This document shows, in pieces, positions 12,101 to 24,612 of a DNA stretch of 64,000 bases. The stretch lies in the NCBI RefSeq assembly GCF_904849725.1, contig NC_058519.1:180533703-180597702 (forward strand). The letters run 5' to 3'. The position numbers and the translations under genes were made by a program. The stretch comes from Hordeum vulgare subsp. vulgare. Its lineage: Eukaryota > Streptophyta > Magnoliopsida > Poales > Poaceae. Numbering within the stretch: the first letter of the stretch is position 1; each line of letters starts with the position of its first letter. The notes beneath the pieces were generated by a model. The model worked only from the letters and a program-made list of their open reading frames with translations, was not told the DNA's origin and did not search any database.

Positions 12101-13010
12101 GACGGCTCGGGGAGGCACTGTGGGTGACGAATCCAACGAAGCTCGCCGGCGGCCGAAGCTTGAAGACGACGGTGCCGAGGGCGTTGTAGGGCTCGGGGGA
12201 TCTTCTTCTTTGGTAGGAACGATCAGTTTGTCAAGGCGGAGCGAATGGAGCACTCGGAGGGAAGAACCTGTGGCCACAGGCTCGAGCTCCTCTCAATGGC
12301 GGAAGGAGGAGATGAAGGAACCGAGAGGAGAGGGGAGGAATGGGTCGCGGGTATGGATAGGGTCGTTCTCGGGGAGGTTATCCCCGCCTTGCCAGCGCAC
12401 CGAGACGTCCAGGCAAGAGGGAGCTGCGTGGAGGTGCCGGGCGTCGCGGCGGCCACCACCTGCTGCCCACTGGCGAGGAGGAAGACGACACGGGGGAGTT
12501 GGGCCTGGGCTAGGTGAGCGACAGGTAAGTGTTTTGCTATTTTTTTTCTTGTTTTGTTTTCTGTTTTATCCACTGATTTGAACTCCTATTTGTTTTGGCT
12601 CAAATATTGGTTCAAAAATCATTTTGAACACACTGAAATATTAGTTGGAATATTTCCAACCATTCCTGAGGTTTTCAACATTTTTGAAAACTTAAAGTTT
12701 TTGAATTCAAATTTAAACTTGAATTCAATGGCTTTTTGCATTTAAACAAAATGCCAAAACTGTTTTAAAAATAGCTTTCTTCCCTAATTATTTTTTTTCA
12801 TGAATTATCAGAAAAGTTGAACTTTTCTTGAGGCCATTTTGGGTTCATTGATTTTAACAAGTTTGGAATTTCTTTGAATTTGAGAAGTGGGTAGGGTTTT
12901 TGAGTTTTGCTTCACCACTTGCTTTGATCTTGTTGCAATTTCTTGGATGCAATGCAATGAAAATATGAGCACAATGTTAAACCTTGGTTAGGGTTCCAGG
13001 GATGTGATAG
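9157..13010 (-). repeat. 5' LTR (3.85 kb) of the minus-strand gypsy element
   Basis: On the plus strand it begins TGTCGGCACC next to the primer site and ends GGATGTGATA. The expected end TGTGACA appears to carry one change (CA to TA), so the right edge is inferred from where similarity to the neighbouring element starts at 13011. It contains a GC-rich segment near 11630-12520 with overlapping frames on both strands, none with a recognisable domain, and an AT-rich flank. No gene is seen in it. Confidence 0.75.
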
Positions 13011-13189
13011 ATGGGCACCGATAGTGTCTCACAGGAACCCTTTGGAAGACCATGTTTTGATCATCCAGTTCTCAAACACCCTGAAGTGTGAGGACTTCAA
13101 CGGAGGTGAACAAATCTTGTGGGGAATGTGTGTAAAACTCTGCAGAGTACTCAAAACTAATCGATTAGCCGTGTCCACGGTCATGGTCA

Positions 13190-14654
13190 TGCAAGGAAGC
13201 AGGAAACCCAAGGAGCAAAGACAAACACCAAGAAGCCTCTAGACAGGTCGGAAATCATTTGTTTTCATTGCAAGGAAGCAGGACATGAAGCTAAAATGGA
13301 GTAGTTAAGTTTTGACAATGGCAATATGTGTAACATGAAGCACTCTTGTTTTCATGAGATTATGGAGTTGACTTTTGTAATGTAAGACTCAGAGATTGTA
13401 ATAACTTCATGAATCAATGGAATTTATTGTGTCATGATTTCCTATGTTGAAATTGTATGAGTTATTTCTCTGTGAAGAAAGATCTCTGACCATTTTGGAG
13501 GATATGAGAAAATATTGTCTATGCAGGCATGAGTGTATTTCATTTTATTCGTGGTAGTAATCGGTAAACCCACAGGATCCAAGGAGTAGGAATGTACCAT
13601 GCATACGAAGGAGCCAAATCCACTGAATACAATTGAAGGAAATGTTGGATCATATCAAACTATGGGGGTGACAACAGTTGAATAATGTACCTTGGAATTG
13701 GAAATTTGAGGAGAGATTTAATATAAGGAACATACACTTTTATTGGTAAACATACCAATGGAAAGGAAAAAATGAGTTCAAGGAATACAACCGGTACCAA
13801 GGATGCATCCCAAGATTTTCATGAAGGTTGCCGCAAGAGCATGAAGGAATAATCTATGATGGATCAACAAACGTTTTCTTAGGAGCATACAAAAACCTGA
13901 GACTGGTGAAGAACATGATAGATGTTTTTTCATCTTGTAGAATCATTGGATTTATCCTAACTTCGTTCGTGAACAAGAGGAATTCCATAACGTTTGTGAG
14001 GATGTGCGAGTGTTAGAATGCGGGATTCGCTAAACCCTATACAGAGTAAGGATTTGGGTGCGGAATGGATTGATCACCATGACGACTTACTCTTATCATT
14101 CTCTTTCTATTCGGGATGGTAAATCTGAGAGACTTACCGATAGAGAGATACGACGTTCTTTGAAGCTTTTGTTTAAGCCTTAGAATGGTATGATGAAAGC
14201 CCCATGTACATGGCATTTGTTGTCACACGTAGGAATTTTTTTTACGGTGAGGATGAAGCCAAGACCCATCTCACTGCAGGATAATCACAAATGGTATACC
14301 ACCATGAGAATCATCGGTAGGTTATTTAGAATGGTCACGAGACTTGTCAGTTAAGAAGACCCAGTGTTGGAAGAAGCTTATATCAACGAAAGCGCACTTG
14401 ATTTTGATGGAAAACGTTATGTATATAAGGGAAGACCATCACCAAATAAGTTAGTATGAAGAATGTGAAGAGCCAGATGCCAAGACCCCAGAGGATGGTT
14501 AAATTTTTTGAGGTACCGGCATCTCTCATTTTAAGTGTGGTAGCACCCCCACTTTGCACGACAATGGATTTGTTAGAAGACCCCCACACCCTATCCTTTT
14601 CCTTCTAGCCCCTTGGAATCTCAAGGACGGGATTCATTTGAAGTGTGGTAGGTT
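13190..14654 (+). pseudogene. Internal remnant with decayed gag zinc knuckle
   Basis: At about 13258-13305 a reading frame gives a knuckle-like pattern of two cysteines and a histidine in CX2CX4H spacing, preceded by basic residues as in a gag C terminus. The final cysteine is replaced and a stop follows. The rest, to 14654, has no frame with recognisable enzyme motifs. From 14215 it matches the 3' internal segment at 1-431 and ends in the polypurine region before the LTR. Confidence 0.5.
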
Positions 14655-17600
14655 TGAAACATCCCAAATTTGGAATGCTATAAAAATTACTAGATTGATT
14701 GATTGTTTGAGTGAAATTTGAAACTTTTTGAAACTTTCAAATCAGAGGGAATAAATGACTTTCCCTTTTGATTTTGAATTCAATTTCATCCATTCCAAAC
14801 CATTGAGAGAAGATGACATGACTTCTTCAAAATAAAGGATTTGTGGAATTGAAAACTATTGAATGTTTTCTATTTAATACTTGGCCCTATTTTAAAGTTT
14901 AAACGAATTCAAATTCCCTTTCCCAAATTCCAAATCTTGGGAGGAGCAATATGACACTCCAAACCAGGGGCCATTTGAATTATATTTGAACTTATAAAAC
15001 TCAGAAGACTATTTTGAAAATATTTCATATTAGGTTTCAAAAACAATTTTTGAGGTGGTTTTAAAATTTATTTTTCTCCAAAAATAAAATACATGGAAAA
15101 TAGGGTAAAATGATTCCCTTCAATACAAAAATGGAGAGAAATGAATTTGAGACCATTTTGGTATTTTCAAAATGATTTATTTGTATTTTATTTAAAACAA
15201 CATCACTGTTTGAATTATTAGAATTTGTGAGATTTTTGTTTTTCCTTGCAAATATGTTCATCTTGTAGGAAATCTCTTTGTGCAAATTTTGATATATAAT
15301 ATGTCTATATAGAAGTAGTATAGATTTTCTTTTATTCAGTTTCCTTTTGTGTTTTATGTATAAAAAAAGTTTTCTTTTATTAGGAAAACACCGTATCCGG
15401 CCGAATCTCCTTCCTTCCTCCCCTCCACCTTCCTTCGCCGGAGCCGGCCGAATCCTCGCTGGATCTCCTAGATCCCCTTCCTTCCCTCGCCCTGACCCCG
15501 TGGCTATAAAGCCGAGGCCCCCCGCACCCCGTTTTCCCCCCAAGCCGCTAGATCCCTCACCCCACGCCATCGCCCGACATAGACGGAGTTTGGCCACTTC
15601 TCGAAGTTCGCTGGCCATCGAGCCCCTCGCCCCGACCTCCCCTCCCAGCATTGACGCCGCCAAATGACGTCGGAGCTTCGTCGTCGTCGCCTGGACCAGT
15701 CGACCGCCGCAAAAGACCGTCGGAGCCCCTCCCCGACCGTCTCCGAGCTTCGGACGCCACCGGTTTTCGCCGGAGTTCCGTTAGCCGTCGCGGTGAGCAC
15801 CCTCTTCTCCCGTAGCCGTTGGATCCGTAGCCGAGTATAGGATTAGAAGTAAAATACCTCTTCGGTTATGTTTAAAAAACAATCGGTTTTCTGTTTAGTT
15901 AACTTTAGCCGCAACGTTTCTTCTTAAGTTGCGGACATTCGCTCCATAAGCCACCGTGTGCACCCCTCCAAACCAATGAGAAGCTTCCATGTAGCACCCT
16001 GCTCGTTAGTTTAGAATTTTTCTTGTCTGTTTTTTAGTTTTTAAAACAAAATTGATTCTGATTTTGTGTTAACTATATCTTTTATGTTTTTATTTGTTTT
16101 GAAGTGATTCTTTTTGCATCATGTCACAAATTTTATGTAGTTTCTGTAGATATAAAGTTTGACCATTGTTGAATATTTTAAATTTGAATTCAAACAAATT
16201 TGATTCAAATCTTATTTTATGAATATCTTGAGTTTAAAAATAGGTTTTGAGTTGATTCTTTTTGCTACCGGTCTCTAGTGATCTTATTTATCACTAGGTA
16301 TAATTTTAGAAATTTTAGAATATATTAAATTAGGGTTTTAAGCAAAATAATTTCTGTTTTAGTTCTTTTTTAGGAGCTTTGCTATTTCTTATGCTTTAAT
16401 TGATTTAATTTTATTTTTTATTTTTTATTAGTAGGCAAGTTTTAGTTTGATTTCTCTTTGTTAACATTAGTATTTCAACCAAATTATTCTTATTTTTATT
16501 CTTGTTATTTGATAGCACGAAATCAATTCTAGTTCTATGATAACTTGCAAATTGATTTCATGGCTAGTTTGAATTCATATTTGGAATTTCTATTTACAAA
16601 TTGTTTTACAAGTATTATTTTTGTGTTAACTTTAGTTTAAATGAGAAACAATTTGTATTAAAGTTGAAATTGTTTTTGATTTAATTCAAGTTAACATTGT
16701 TTTGATCATAAACATAGTTTGATGAAAGCTTTTCTATTAATTATTTTAATAACAAAAAATTTAGGAAAAAATACTCTTTGTTATCTTAGTTGTTTTATAT
16801 TTCTGTTTTCTGTTATTTTACAATTCTAGTGTTTTCTTTGCTATTAAGTTTAATTAGGATAAAAACTATTTTTGTGTTGTTGTAGTAGAAGACTCCATAG
16901 TTTTCTTGAAGTATCTTTTGGATTCTTAGTTGATATTTCTTATTGATTTTATTGCAATTCTTGTTTTTTATGGATTGTTAGGGTGATTTGTAGTATGATT
17001 GCTTATGTGAATACTATGTTTGATTAAATAGATTTCATCGGAGAGTGACGAATAGTTTTATCAAGTTATATCCAGTGAGCGATATCTACCTTCATCACCT
17101 CGCCAAGCAAGTTCACATTGATCATAATTTACTTATGGTTTTATTGCATTAGATCAACCTTCTCCACCCATTGCATGCAAAGTAGGTACTTGGAAATTTG
17201 GTTCTTGATGTAGTATCATATGGTAGGCACCCATCAACCCTTGTTACTTTGGCTGGGACATTATTTTGCTATGCTTCTAGTTGTTGGGATTTGGTTAAGT
17301 GTGTATCATGAGTGTTGTGAGAACTTAATAATCAAGACTTCAAGACTTCAAGACATTCAAGGCCTCAAGATGCAATATACCTCTGGGTGAAGGATGGTTC
17401 AGATGGGCACCCTGGGGAAGCTAGTGGATGACCCTGGATGCATGGGGAAGCGCCATGACATCTTGCGGAAAGATTCACCCAGGCAGAAAGAGTTGGATGG
17501 ATAGTTCAAGACCCGGGGCTTACCTGCACAGCCACAAGTCATTATGCGCTCTGACTTGGTTGGACATTGTGGTGACTCTGGACGGGCGGTGTTACGAGAT

Positions 17601-18354
17601 GTAGAAGAACAGTAGGATTGGATGGGCACCGACAGTGCCTCACAGGAACCCTTTGGAAGACTATGTTTTGATCATTCGGTTCTCAAACACCCTGAAGTGC
17701 GAGGACTTCAACGGAGGTGAACAAATCTTGTGGGGAACGTGTGTAAAACTCTGCAGAGTACTCAAAACTAATCGATTAGCCGTGTCCACGGTCATGGACA
17801 ACTTGAGCCAAAAGAACTGAAGCTATCAGGAATTCTCAACACCAATAACTTAATGATGTCGGTGTTATTGATAACTTGGGTATGAGAAATGGTTGGTGAA
17901 ACCTTCTCAAGAAGAACCAACAATGTAGTAAATTTTTCTTTTACCTTTCTCTTGTTGTAGGAAAAATTGCTTTACGCAAAACTTAAACTTACAGCCCCAC
18001 CTGCCATATATGCATATAGTATAGATGATAATTTCATCCTCTATTTTGTGACTTGCTGGCATATTCAATATGCTGACCTACACGGTTGCAACATCTTATG
18101 TTGCAGATAATTTCTACGATGAGTGAGAGTACGATTCCGGGTTATGGTCTGCACTCAACCTTCCGTTGGTGTTTATTGGGACTCCACTCCCATTGACTGT
18201 TTCCGTTGAGATTTTTGAGGTATATATGAGTTTTACGTTATTTACATGTGATTGCACTTTGATATATACATTGATGTAATGTGTGTGCCAGCATACTGAT
18301 CCAGGGTTGGCATAGAACACAGAGGCTTGACTCATTTTGAGTCGGGTCGCTACA
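14655..18354 (+). repeat. 3' LTR (3.7 kb) of the plus-strand relic
   Basis: It starts TGAAACATCCC and ends GGGTCGCTACA, like the LTR at 432-3923. It shares with that copy a TATA-like motif (15504-15511), a GC-rich leader (about 15380-15800), a GTGAGCACC donor-like site near 15791, and a long AT-rich stretch to about 17100. A conserved block near 17620-17810 is also repeated at 13011-13190. Open frames on both strands of the GC-rich part are not credible genes. Confidence 0.8.
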
Positions 18355-18995
18355 ATAGTCTTTATTCCTAACATATTCTTGCGTCCAAGGTTTTCGGCTT
18401 GCTGGGCGAGTTCCTCTCCCCATTTGTGCTTGGTTTGTATTAGTTCGCCCGCCGAAGATTTCCGAGTTTCCGAATAATATGTGTTACTTAGCCTCGAAGG
18501 CCAACCACTCGAGTGTGAACAATGCTTCAGTCTGACAACTTTTTAGCAAAAGGTCGCAGCCGGTCATGACCAATATCCAGTTACAAAAACTCGACCCGTG
18601 GTTCGAGGCAGTTTTTTCATTGGCGCGTTCCTTCAATATGGAGATCATGCCCTGATTTTTAGGGGATATGGGTTTATGATTTGTGATATCCCACGCATGC
18701 ATAATTGCATGATATATCGAGAGGTGGCGATGTCTGCAGCACAAGAAAAGGGGCTCTTGGTATTATAGTAGCTAATAAAAAGGAAACTACCACCATAGCC
18801 TCGACATGCTTCTCAGATATCACATCGCCATTGCCTTCCTCAATATTCTGAGATGCAAGCTACCAAGATCCATCCTCCCTAATATCCTCAAACTTCTTCC
18901 CAATTTCGGCCATGGCTATTTCTCACTCTAAAGGCAAGTGGGAGGCCTCTTGCATCACCAACAATGGCATCTTGGAGCTCAAGAGCGCCGGCTAG
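18355..18995 (-). other. Unassigned coding-like relic between two LTRs
   Basis: No known domain is recognised. On the minus strand several consecutive frames (for example 18744-18484 and the frame starting near 18915) have natural-looking amino-acid composition but are broken by stops and frame changes. It may be a piece of an older element's ORF or of a host gene. The evidence does not decide which. Confidence 0.3.
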
Positions 18996-20100
18996 TGATA
19001 CATTTCCAACGTGTCGATTATTGATGAAGTATTCATGACATGATTGCCTATGTTTACAATACTTATATATGGTATTGATTCACTTTATATGATTAATTTA
19101 GAACTAACCCGGACTAACGCTATTTTTAGCACAATTACCTTGGTGTTGTTTTGTGTACAAAATATAAGTTCTCGAAATCGCCCGAAACTTTTATATATAT
19201 TTTTTGGAGGAAATAAGCAATATTGGAGCGAAGAACTGCCGGAGGGGATCCACCCATGGGGCAAAAGACAATTATGTGTGACCCCCCAGGTCGCGCCCTA
19301 ATGGATTATGGGGCCCATGTGGCTCCATTTGACGTGATTCCAACGATGAAAAATCCTATATATACTAGAGACCCAAAGAAAAAGAGAGAACTTTTGCTCT
19401 GCCGAAGCAACTCTCTATATCGATGAAAAACCCATCTGAAGCCTTTTTGCACCCTTCAAGAGAGGGGAAATCATATCCGGTGTCCATCTTCATCATCCGA
19501 GTGGAGTCCATGACGAGGAGGGTGTAGTTGACCCTCGGGGATGAGGGTATATACCAGTAGCTATGTGTTGAATCTATCTCTCTCGTTTCCTTCAGATGGC
19601 ATGATCTTGATGTATCACGGGCCTTGTTAATCTAGTTGGACCATATGATGTTATTCCCTTGCTACCTTGTTGTGATGAATTGAATCTTTCCCTTTAAGTT
19701 CTCGTTATGTTGGATTGAATATTTTGGTTTGAGAACACTCGATGTATGTCTTGCATGTGGATACCCATAGTGACATTGGGGTATTCAAGTGATTCACTTG
19801 ATATATGTTATGGCATCAAATTGCAGATTCCGATGATCTTGGGGATATATGCATAGGGGTTGATTGAACGTTTTCATACTGTATTTTCCGATGGAAAACT
19901 TGGGGGTGCTCCTTAAAGTTCTTTGTGTTCGATTAAATATGAAGAATCTAAAATTGATTGATGCATGTAGTATAATTAGCACACGGATACTTAAGGTGAC
20001 ATTGGAGTATCTAGGTTAGGGTTGATTGATATGTATCATAACCACGGGCATGGCTTTCCGAAAGATTTAATTTGGAGGGGTGCTCCAACTAGTCCATCAC
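18996..20100 (+). repeat. LTR-like sequence of an unnamed gypsy family, right edge uncertain
   Basis: It begins TGATACATTTCCAACGTGTC, similar in style to the TGATATGTCTCCAACGTATC end of the Athila-like LTRs elsewhere in the window. It contains a TATATATA-bearing segment near 19360 followed by a leader typical of grass LTRs. No primer site or coding domain follows, so it is a solo LTR or truncated piece. No target duplication could be identified. Confidence 0.5.
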
Positions 20101-20429
20101 AAACTACCACAAGCTGCCCTAGAGAGAAAACCTCAACCTGGAGGTAGCCCGAGGTATCCTTGGTATTGCAGTGCAGAGGTCATTCGATAAGAGTAAAACC
20201 AATCCAGCAGGACCGCCCGACGGGCTAGATCCCAATAGGAGGCGCGTGTATATCTTTCTCAAGGCACTACCAAATGAGCACTATGTACGGTGGCCGCGTA
20301 GAAATCCCACGAGTTGCCCCGGGTGGCCCCGCAAATGGCTCTGTTTGGACCAACACTCACGAGGAGCACTGGCCTGGGGGTTGATTAATTATCTGCGGGT
20401 GCCTGCGGGTCCCTATGCTTTTCATTAGT
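20101..20429. other. Short unassigned stretch
   Basis: A frame at 20171-20428 on the plus strand has no recognisable domain. Nothing else is visible here. Confidence 0.3.
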
Positions 20430-20476
20430 TATTAGGCAAATGCAATACGAATGTTGGGCCTTGCCAGAAGTGTTTT

Positions 20477-20555
20477 ATCCCAAAACAAAAATCAAGGGGT
20501 TTCCCATAACAACCCATCCCAAAACAAAAATCAAGGGGGTTCCCATAACAACCCC
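20477..20555. repeat. Two-unit 39 bp tandem duplication
   Basis: A unit beginning ATCCCAAAACAAAAATCAAG at 20477 is repeated from 20516 with one or two changes. Confidence 0.85.
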
Positions 20556-22522
20556 AAGCATGTTAGGAGCGCTCAATATGGAACGTAATACTGGTACACA
20601 AGTAACTAGGTTGACAAAGATGGAACAAAACACCAGGCTAGAAGGACAAGCCTTCCACCTTTTACCAAGTACATAGGTGCATTAAATTAAATAGCATTAA
20701 TATGGTGATAAAACAAGGAATCCATGTTGTCACATGTAAAGCAACTGCATTGGCAACTAGCAACGCTATAAGAAGGCTTAGCAAGCGTTAACATAGCCAA
20801 ACAAGGTTTTTCTGGGATGTGGAGGGGTTAGAGGATTTTCATGGCAATGTTGGAAGGCTTGACATAATAGGTGGTAGGCAGCGAGACATAGCGATAGAAA
20901 CGAGACAACTAGCATAGCAATGATAGTAGTGGTATCTAGGGAAATGATCATGTTGCGTATGAACCCACTTGAGATAAGAACGAATCCGTGAAGTAGACAA
21001 ACCAACGCAGTCGAATGAACCCTCACACTCCGAAGCGGTTTGGAACTCTATCGAGAAGAAACAACCCAGAAACAAACAATCAGCACACGATAAACACCAC
21101 AACATATGCTTGACATGATGCACAAACATATATGATGCATATCTAGTTTAATTATGTAAGGCATGGAAAATCACCACAATCAACTTCTACACATTAAGTG
21201 AAGCTCAATATGCAATGAGTTGCATATTGACGAAACTCCACGTTCAAATTTTTAGTTCACTCTTGTTTAGGTACACAACAATATCAAATGTTGTTAAACA
21301 TGGCAATAGGTGAAGCATAAATAAACTACACTATCTAGGCATTTTAAATTAGGTCGGAAACAAGTTATAGTATTTCCGAAATGACCCCATATGTTAATTT
21401 AGAAATTGGTCCGTGTCTTTATTAATCACATTTTATATTTATTAAACATCAAAATAAAGTGTACTATGTGATTCTACACGTCATTCTAGTCGATTTACAT
21501 ATATATATCATTTAAAACGGAGCTACGGTCTAAAAGATATGACTATCACAAGATAATATGCTACGAATGCAAAATGTATGCAAATGGCACCCACAACCAT
21601 GTAAATCATGGATGCAACAAGTTATTATGAAACTACATGAAATTCTAAACAAGTTTAAATGAGGCCGGAACAACGAATAAAAATTCCGGAAAGTCCACAT
21701 ATGCAAATTAAGATTTCAGTACTGTTGTGCCTACAACACATTTTTATAGTTGTTAAACAACAAAATAAATGCTACCATGTTATTCTACACATTTTTCTGG
21801 TCAATTTACATATGTGGATCATTTTAATAGCAGTTACATTTTAATATCTATGAATTAAACTATTTTAACATGGCCTTTTATGCAAATTGATGCAAACAAC
21901 AAGTTTAAATTTTTTAAACATGGTTGAAAGTTTGATATTGTAAATCTACATGAAATTATAGACATTTTACATATATAAATTTTTTACATGATTAATTATT
22001 AGTATTTTAAAAACATGCATTTTACTATAATTACTAAAATCCCTAGAGAATAGGCAAATCGTAGACATTAAAAAAATAGAGCTTGGCCGAATTTGTCCAA
22101 AACATTGACTAATTAAACAGTGGCGCAACATAGCTATACGTCGCTCGGGCATCACATAGGGGCGGTTGGGCAGAGGCTCACCTTGCTGGGCTCGACCCAC
22201 TCAGATAGGAAACCGAGGCGCGCATCGCTAGCCTAAGTGAGGCATTGTGGTCCTGGGCCGCGCGGCGAGGTAGATGACTAGCACGGTGCTGGGCCTTGCG
22301 TGCTGGGATCTCTACGCAGCTGGCCCAAGTGGCCTCGCGTGTGCGATGCGACAGCGGATCGATGCTTCGATCAACACGAGCCGTCACTCGATCCAGAGTG
22401 CAACGATGTTGGCGGGCGGCACGAGGGTGGAGGCGGATCTCGCCTGGATCTTGCCGGATCTCGCGCGACAAGGTTATCCGGCCGCGGGCTGCTATAGTAG
22501 CGCCATGGAGAGCTCATGTGTG

Positions 22523-22569
22523 AGGAGACAGAGTGAGAGAGATCAGAGAGAGAGTGAGAGAGAGAGCTA
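22523..22569. repeat. GA-rich microsatellite
   Basis: This is a run dominated by GAGA with scattered interruptions, within the GC-rich part of the surrounding repeat. Confidence 0.8.
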
Positions 22570-23329
22570 GAGGAGGGAGTATAAGGCAGGGGCGAGGGGG
22601 CTCGACCCGGTGGTCATTGGCGGTGGTGCTCCGGAGGCCGGAGAGATGGCGGGTCGCCGGAGGGCATGGGGAGACGATGGCTCAGGGCGGCAGAGCTGCT
22701 AGCGCGTGTGGCAGAGCTCGCACTCGAGGCGGAGGCTTCCCTCGGGCCCGGGTGGGCTCAGGCGGGCTGGCAGTTGAGGGAGGTGGGAGAGAGGGGCGAC
22801 CAGGTAACGGCTGGTTGTTGGGATGGTATGGATCCCAATTTGGGAGAGGGAGATGTTGGCATGGGGAGGATGTATATATATGGCAGGTCTAGAGTTCGAG
22901 GGTTTTGGTGACAAATTTGGAGCCTCCAATCACCGGGGGAGGGGGGCTAGCTAGGCTATAGTGGGCTGTGGAGAATGACCATGGGTTGACAAGAGAGGGA
23001 AGGTTGTGTGGCCCGACACAGGTTTTAAAATCCAAAAACTTCGAGGAATTAAACCGATGACTGCGCAACTACAGTTGTCTGTTGGTGTATCAAACGACCT
23101 CCGATTGCGATGAAATTTGGCAGACGGCCTACCTACAATAAAATAAGACCGCACTCCAACGGGTAACTAATAATGGATGCAAGTTTTTTTGAAAAAATGG
23201 CGACAATGGAGTGCTGATGCAATGCGTATGATGCGCATGATACAATGATGAACGCGACAACCAAATAAAACACAAAGCGATAAGAGACTATAAGGGGAAT
23301 CTTGTGGAGCGTCAGTTCTGGGATGTAAC

Positions 23330-24612
23330 ATTTTCCCCGAAGAAGAGGGGAGATGAAGCATAGTAGAGATAAGTATTTCCTTCAGTGAGAACCAAGGTTA
23401 TCGAACGAATAGGATTATTAAGAAAACTTCTTTAGCAGCACCTGCACACACACAACCAAACACTTGCACCCAACGCGGGCAAGAGGGTTGTCAAGCCCCT
23501 TGAAATCATTACTTGCAAGGATTAAATAAGTAGATCAACTCCTGCCTGAATGTACTACTATTTCTCAACTCATCGACTGCTATCCCGCATGCATCTAGAG
23601 TATTAAGTATGAAACAAAATAATTCTTGGGACAAGGTGATATGATGTAGAAAAAGTAAACTAAAGCAATCTGAATAAACCCAACCATTTTAACCTTAATT
23701 GCGGAAATACAAATACCTGTCATGTTCCTTTCTTTCACTTGGACTGAGCACCGCAAGATTGAACCCATCATAATGCACCACTCCCACTAAAGGTAAATAT
23801 ATATAGTTAGCCAAATCAAACCAATAGATGGGATATAAATACAAAGCTATAATAATCATGCATTAAAGAATTCAGAGAAGACTCAATTAGTATTCATGAA
23901 TAATCTGATCATAAACCCATAATTCATTGGATCCCAACAAACACACCACAAAAAAATATTACATCAAATAGATCACCGCGGGAGTCGCAATGAACTATGG
24001 ATTGAAGATCAAAGAGAGATAATAACCCATCTAGGTACTAGCTATCGACCCATAGGTCTGTGCTGGACTACTCACACAACATCATGGAGGTACCAAGGTA
24101 GATGTGGATGGCCTCCGTGATTGATTCCCCATCCGACAGGGCATAGAAAAAGGTCCCTAGATGGTCTCCCATCAAAACAAAGACTTGCAGCAGCGAAAAA
24201 AGTTTTTCGGTTGTCTCTCTGATGTTTCCTAAATATTTGAGAATTTATAGGGGTGAAATTAGGTCAGACGGAGCCACGAGGGGCCCACAAGGCAAGAGGG
24301 CGAGCCTACCCCTGGGCGCATTATGTTTCCTTGTCATCTCCTCTTGCGCCATCTCGTCTCCCTCCAAAGCTTCCAGGTCTTATTATGGTTCGAAGAAAAT
24401 CATCAAAAAGTTTCGTAGCGTTTGGATTCCATATGGTACAGGTTTCCTAAAAAGCCAAAAACACGGAGAAAACGACAACTGGCACTAGGCATTGTGTTAA
24501 TAGGTTCATTAAAAATGATATAAAACAACATATAACTTCATATGAATCATTCAAGACTGATAATATAATAGCTTGGAACAATAAAAACTTATAGATAGCT
24601 GGAGACATATCA
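23330..24612 (-). repeat. Solo or truncated LTR of Athila-like type
   Basis: On the minus strand it begins TGATATGTCTCCAGCTATC at 24612. It shares phrases with the complete element's LTRs at 42457-43930 and 49032-50549, for example the AGTAAGTATTTCCTT-like and CACCCAACG segments and the AAAACACGGA motif. It is more diverged from those two than they are from each other. The bases flanking the proposed ends do not form a clear 5 bp duplication, so one end may be lost. Confidence 0.6.

Larger units (their letters stand above)
3924..13010 (-). mobile_element. Minus-strand Ty3/gypsy retrotransposon (Del/Tekay-like), 3' end truncated by a later insertion
   Basis: Read on the minus strand the order is LTR (13010 to 9157), Met-tRNA primer site (9152 to 9141), an extra ORF (8716 to 7943), gag-protease-RT-RNaseH (from 7601) and integrase down to 3924. 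The integrase is interrupted by the LTR ending at 3923. The rest of the integrase and the 3' LTR must lie beyond the left window edge if nothing was deleted. The Del/Tekay assignment rests on the style of the RT and RNaseH motifs and is tentative. On its right the element abuts a mid-LTR fragment of an older element, suggesting insertion into that LTR. Confidence 0.8.
13011..18354 (+). mobile_element. Relic of a plus-strand gypsy-type element with one full LTR
   Basis: It consists of a piece of LTR (13011-13190, matching about 17620-17800), a short internal part containing a gag zinc-knuckle remnant, and a complete 3' LTR (14655-18354). RT, RNaseH and integrase are absent, so the internal region has suffered a large deletion or the element was a non-autonomous derivative. 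The left piece stops mid-LTR exactly at the right edge of the minus-strand gypsy element. This is most simply explained by that element having inserted here. It belongs to the same family as the LTR at 432-3923 but is a different insertion. Confidence 0.75.
20430..23329 (-). repeat. Unclassified repeat, probably a minus-strand LTR or part of one
   Basis: Read on the minus strand it begins TGTTACATCCCAGAACTG at 23329, the style of a chromovirus-type LTR start. It contains a GC-rich promoter-like part (about 22180-22930) and a long AT-rich tail with loosely repeated phrases (near 21350 and 21660). No coding domain is seen. The left edge is not defined. Confidence 0.4.

Noticed and set aside
11833..12581. 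Possible host gene in the GC-rich part of the minus-strand gypsy LTR
   Set aside because: It lies within LTR boundaries supported by a primer site, and the frames on both strands lack domains and splice support.
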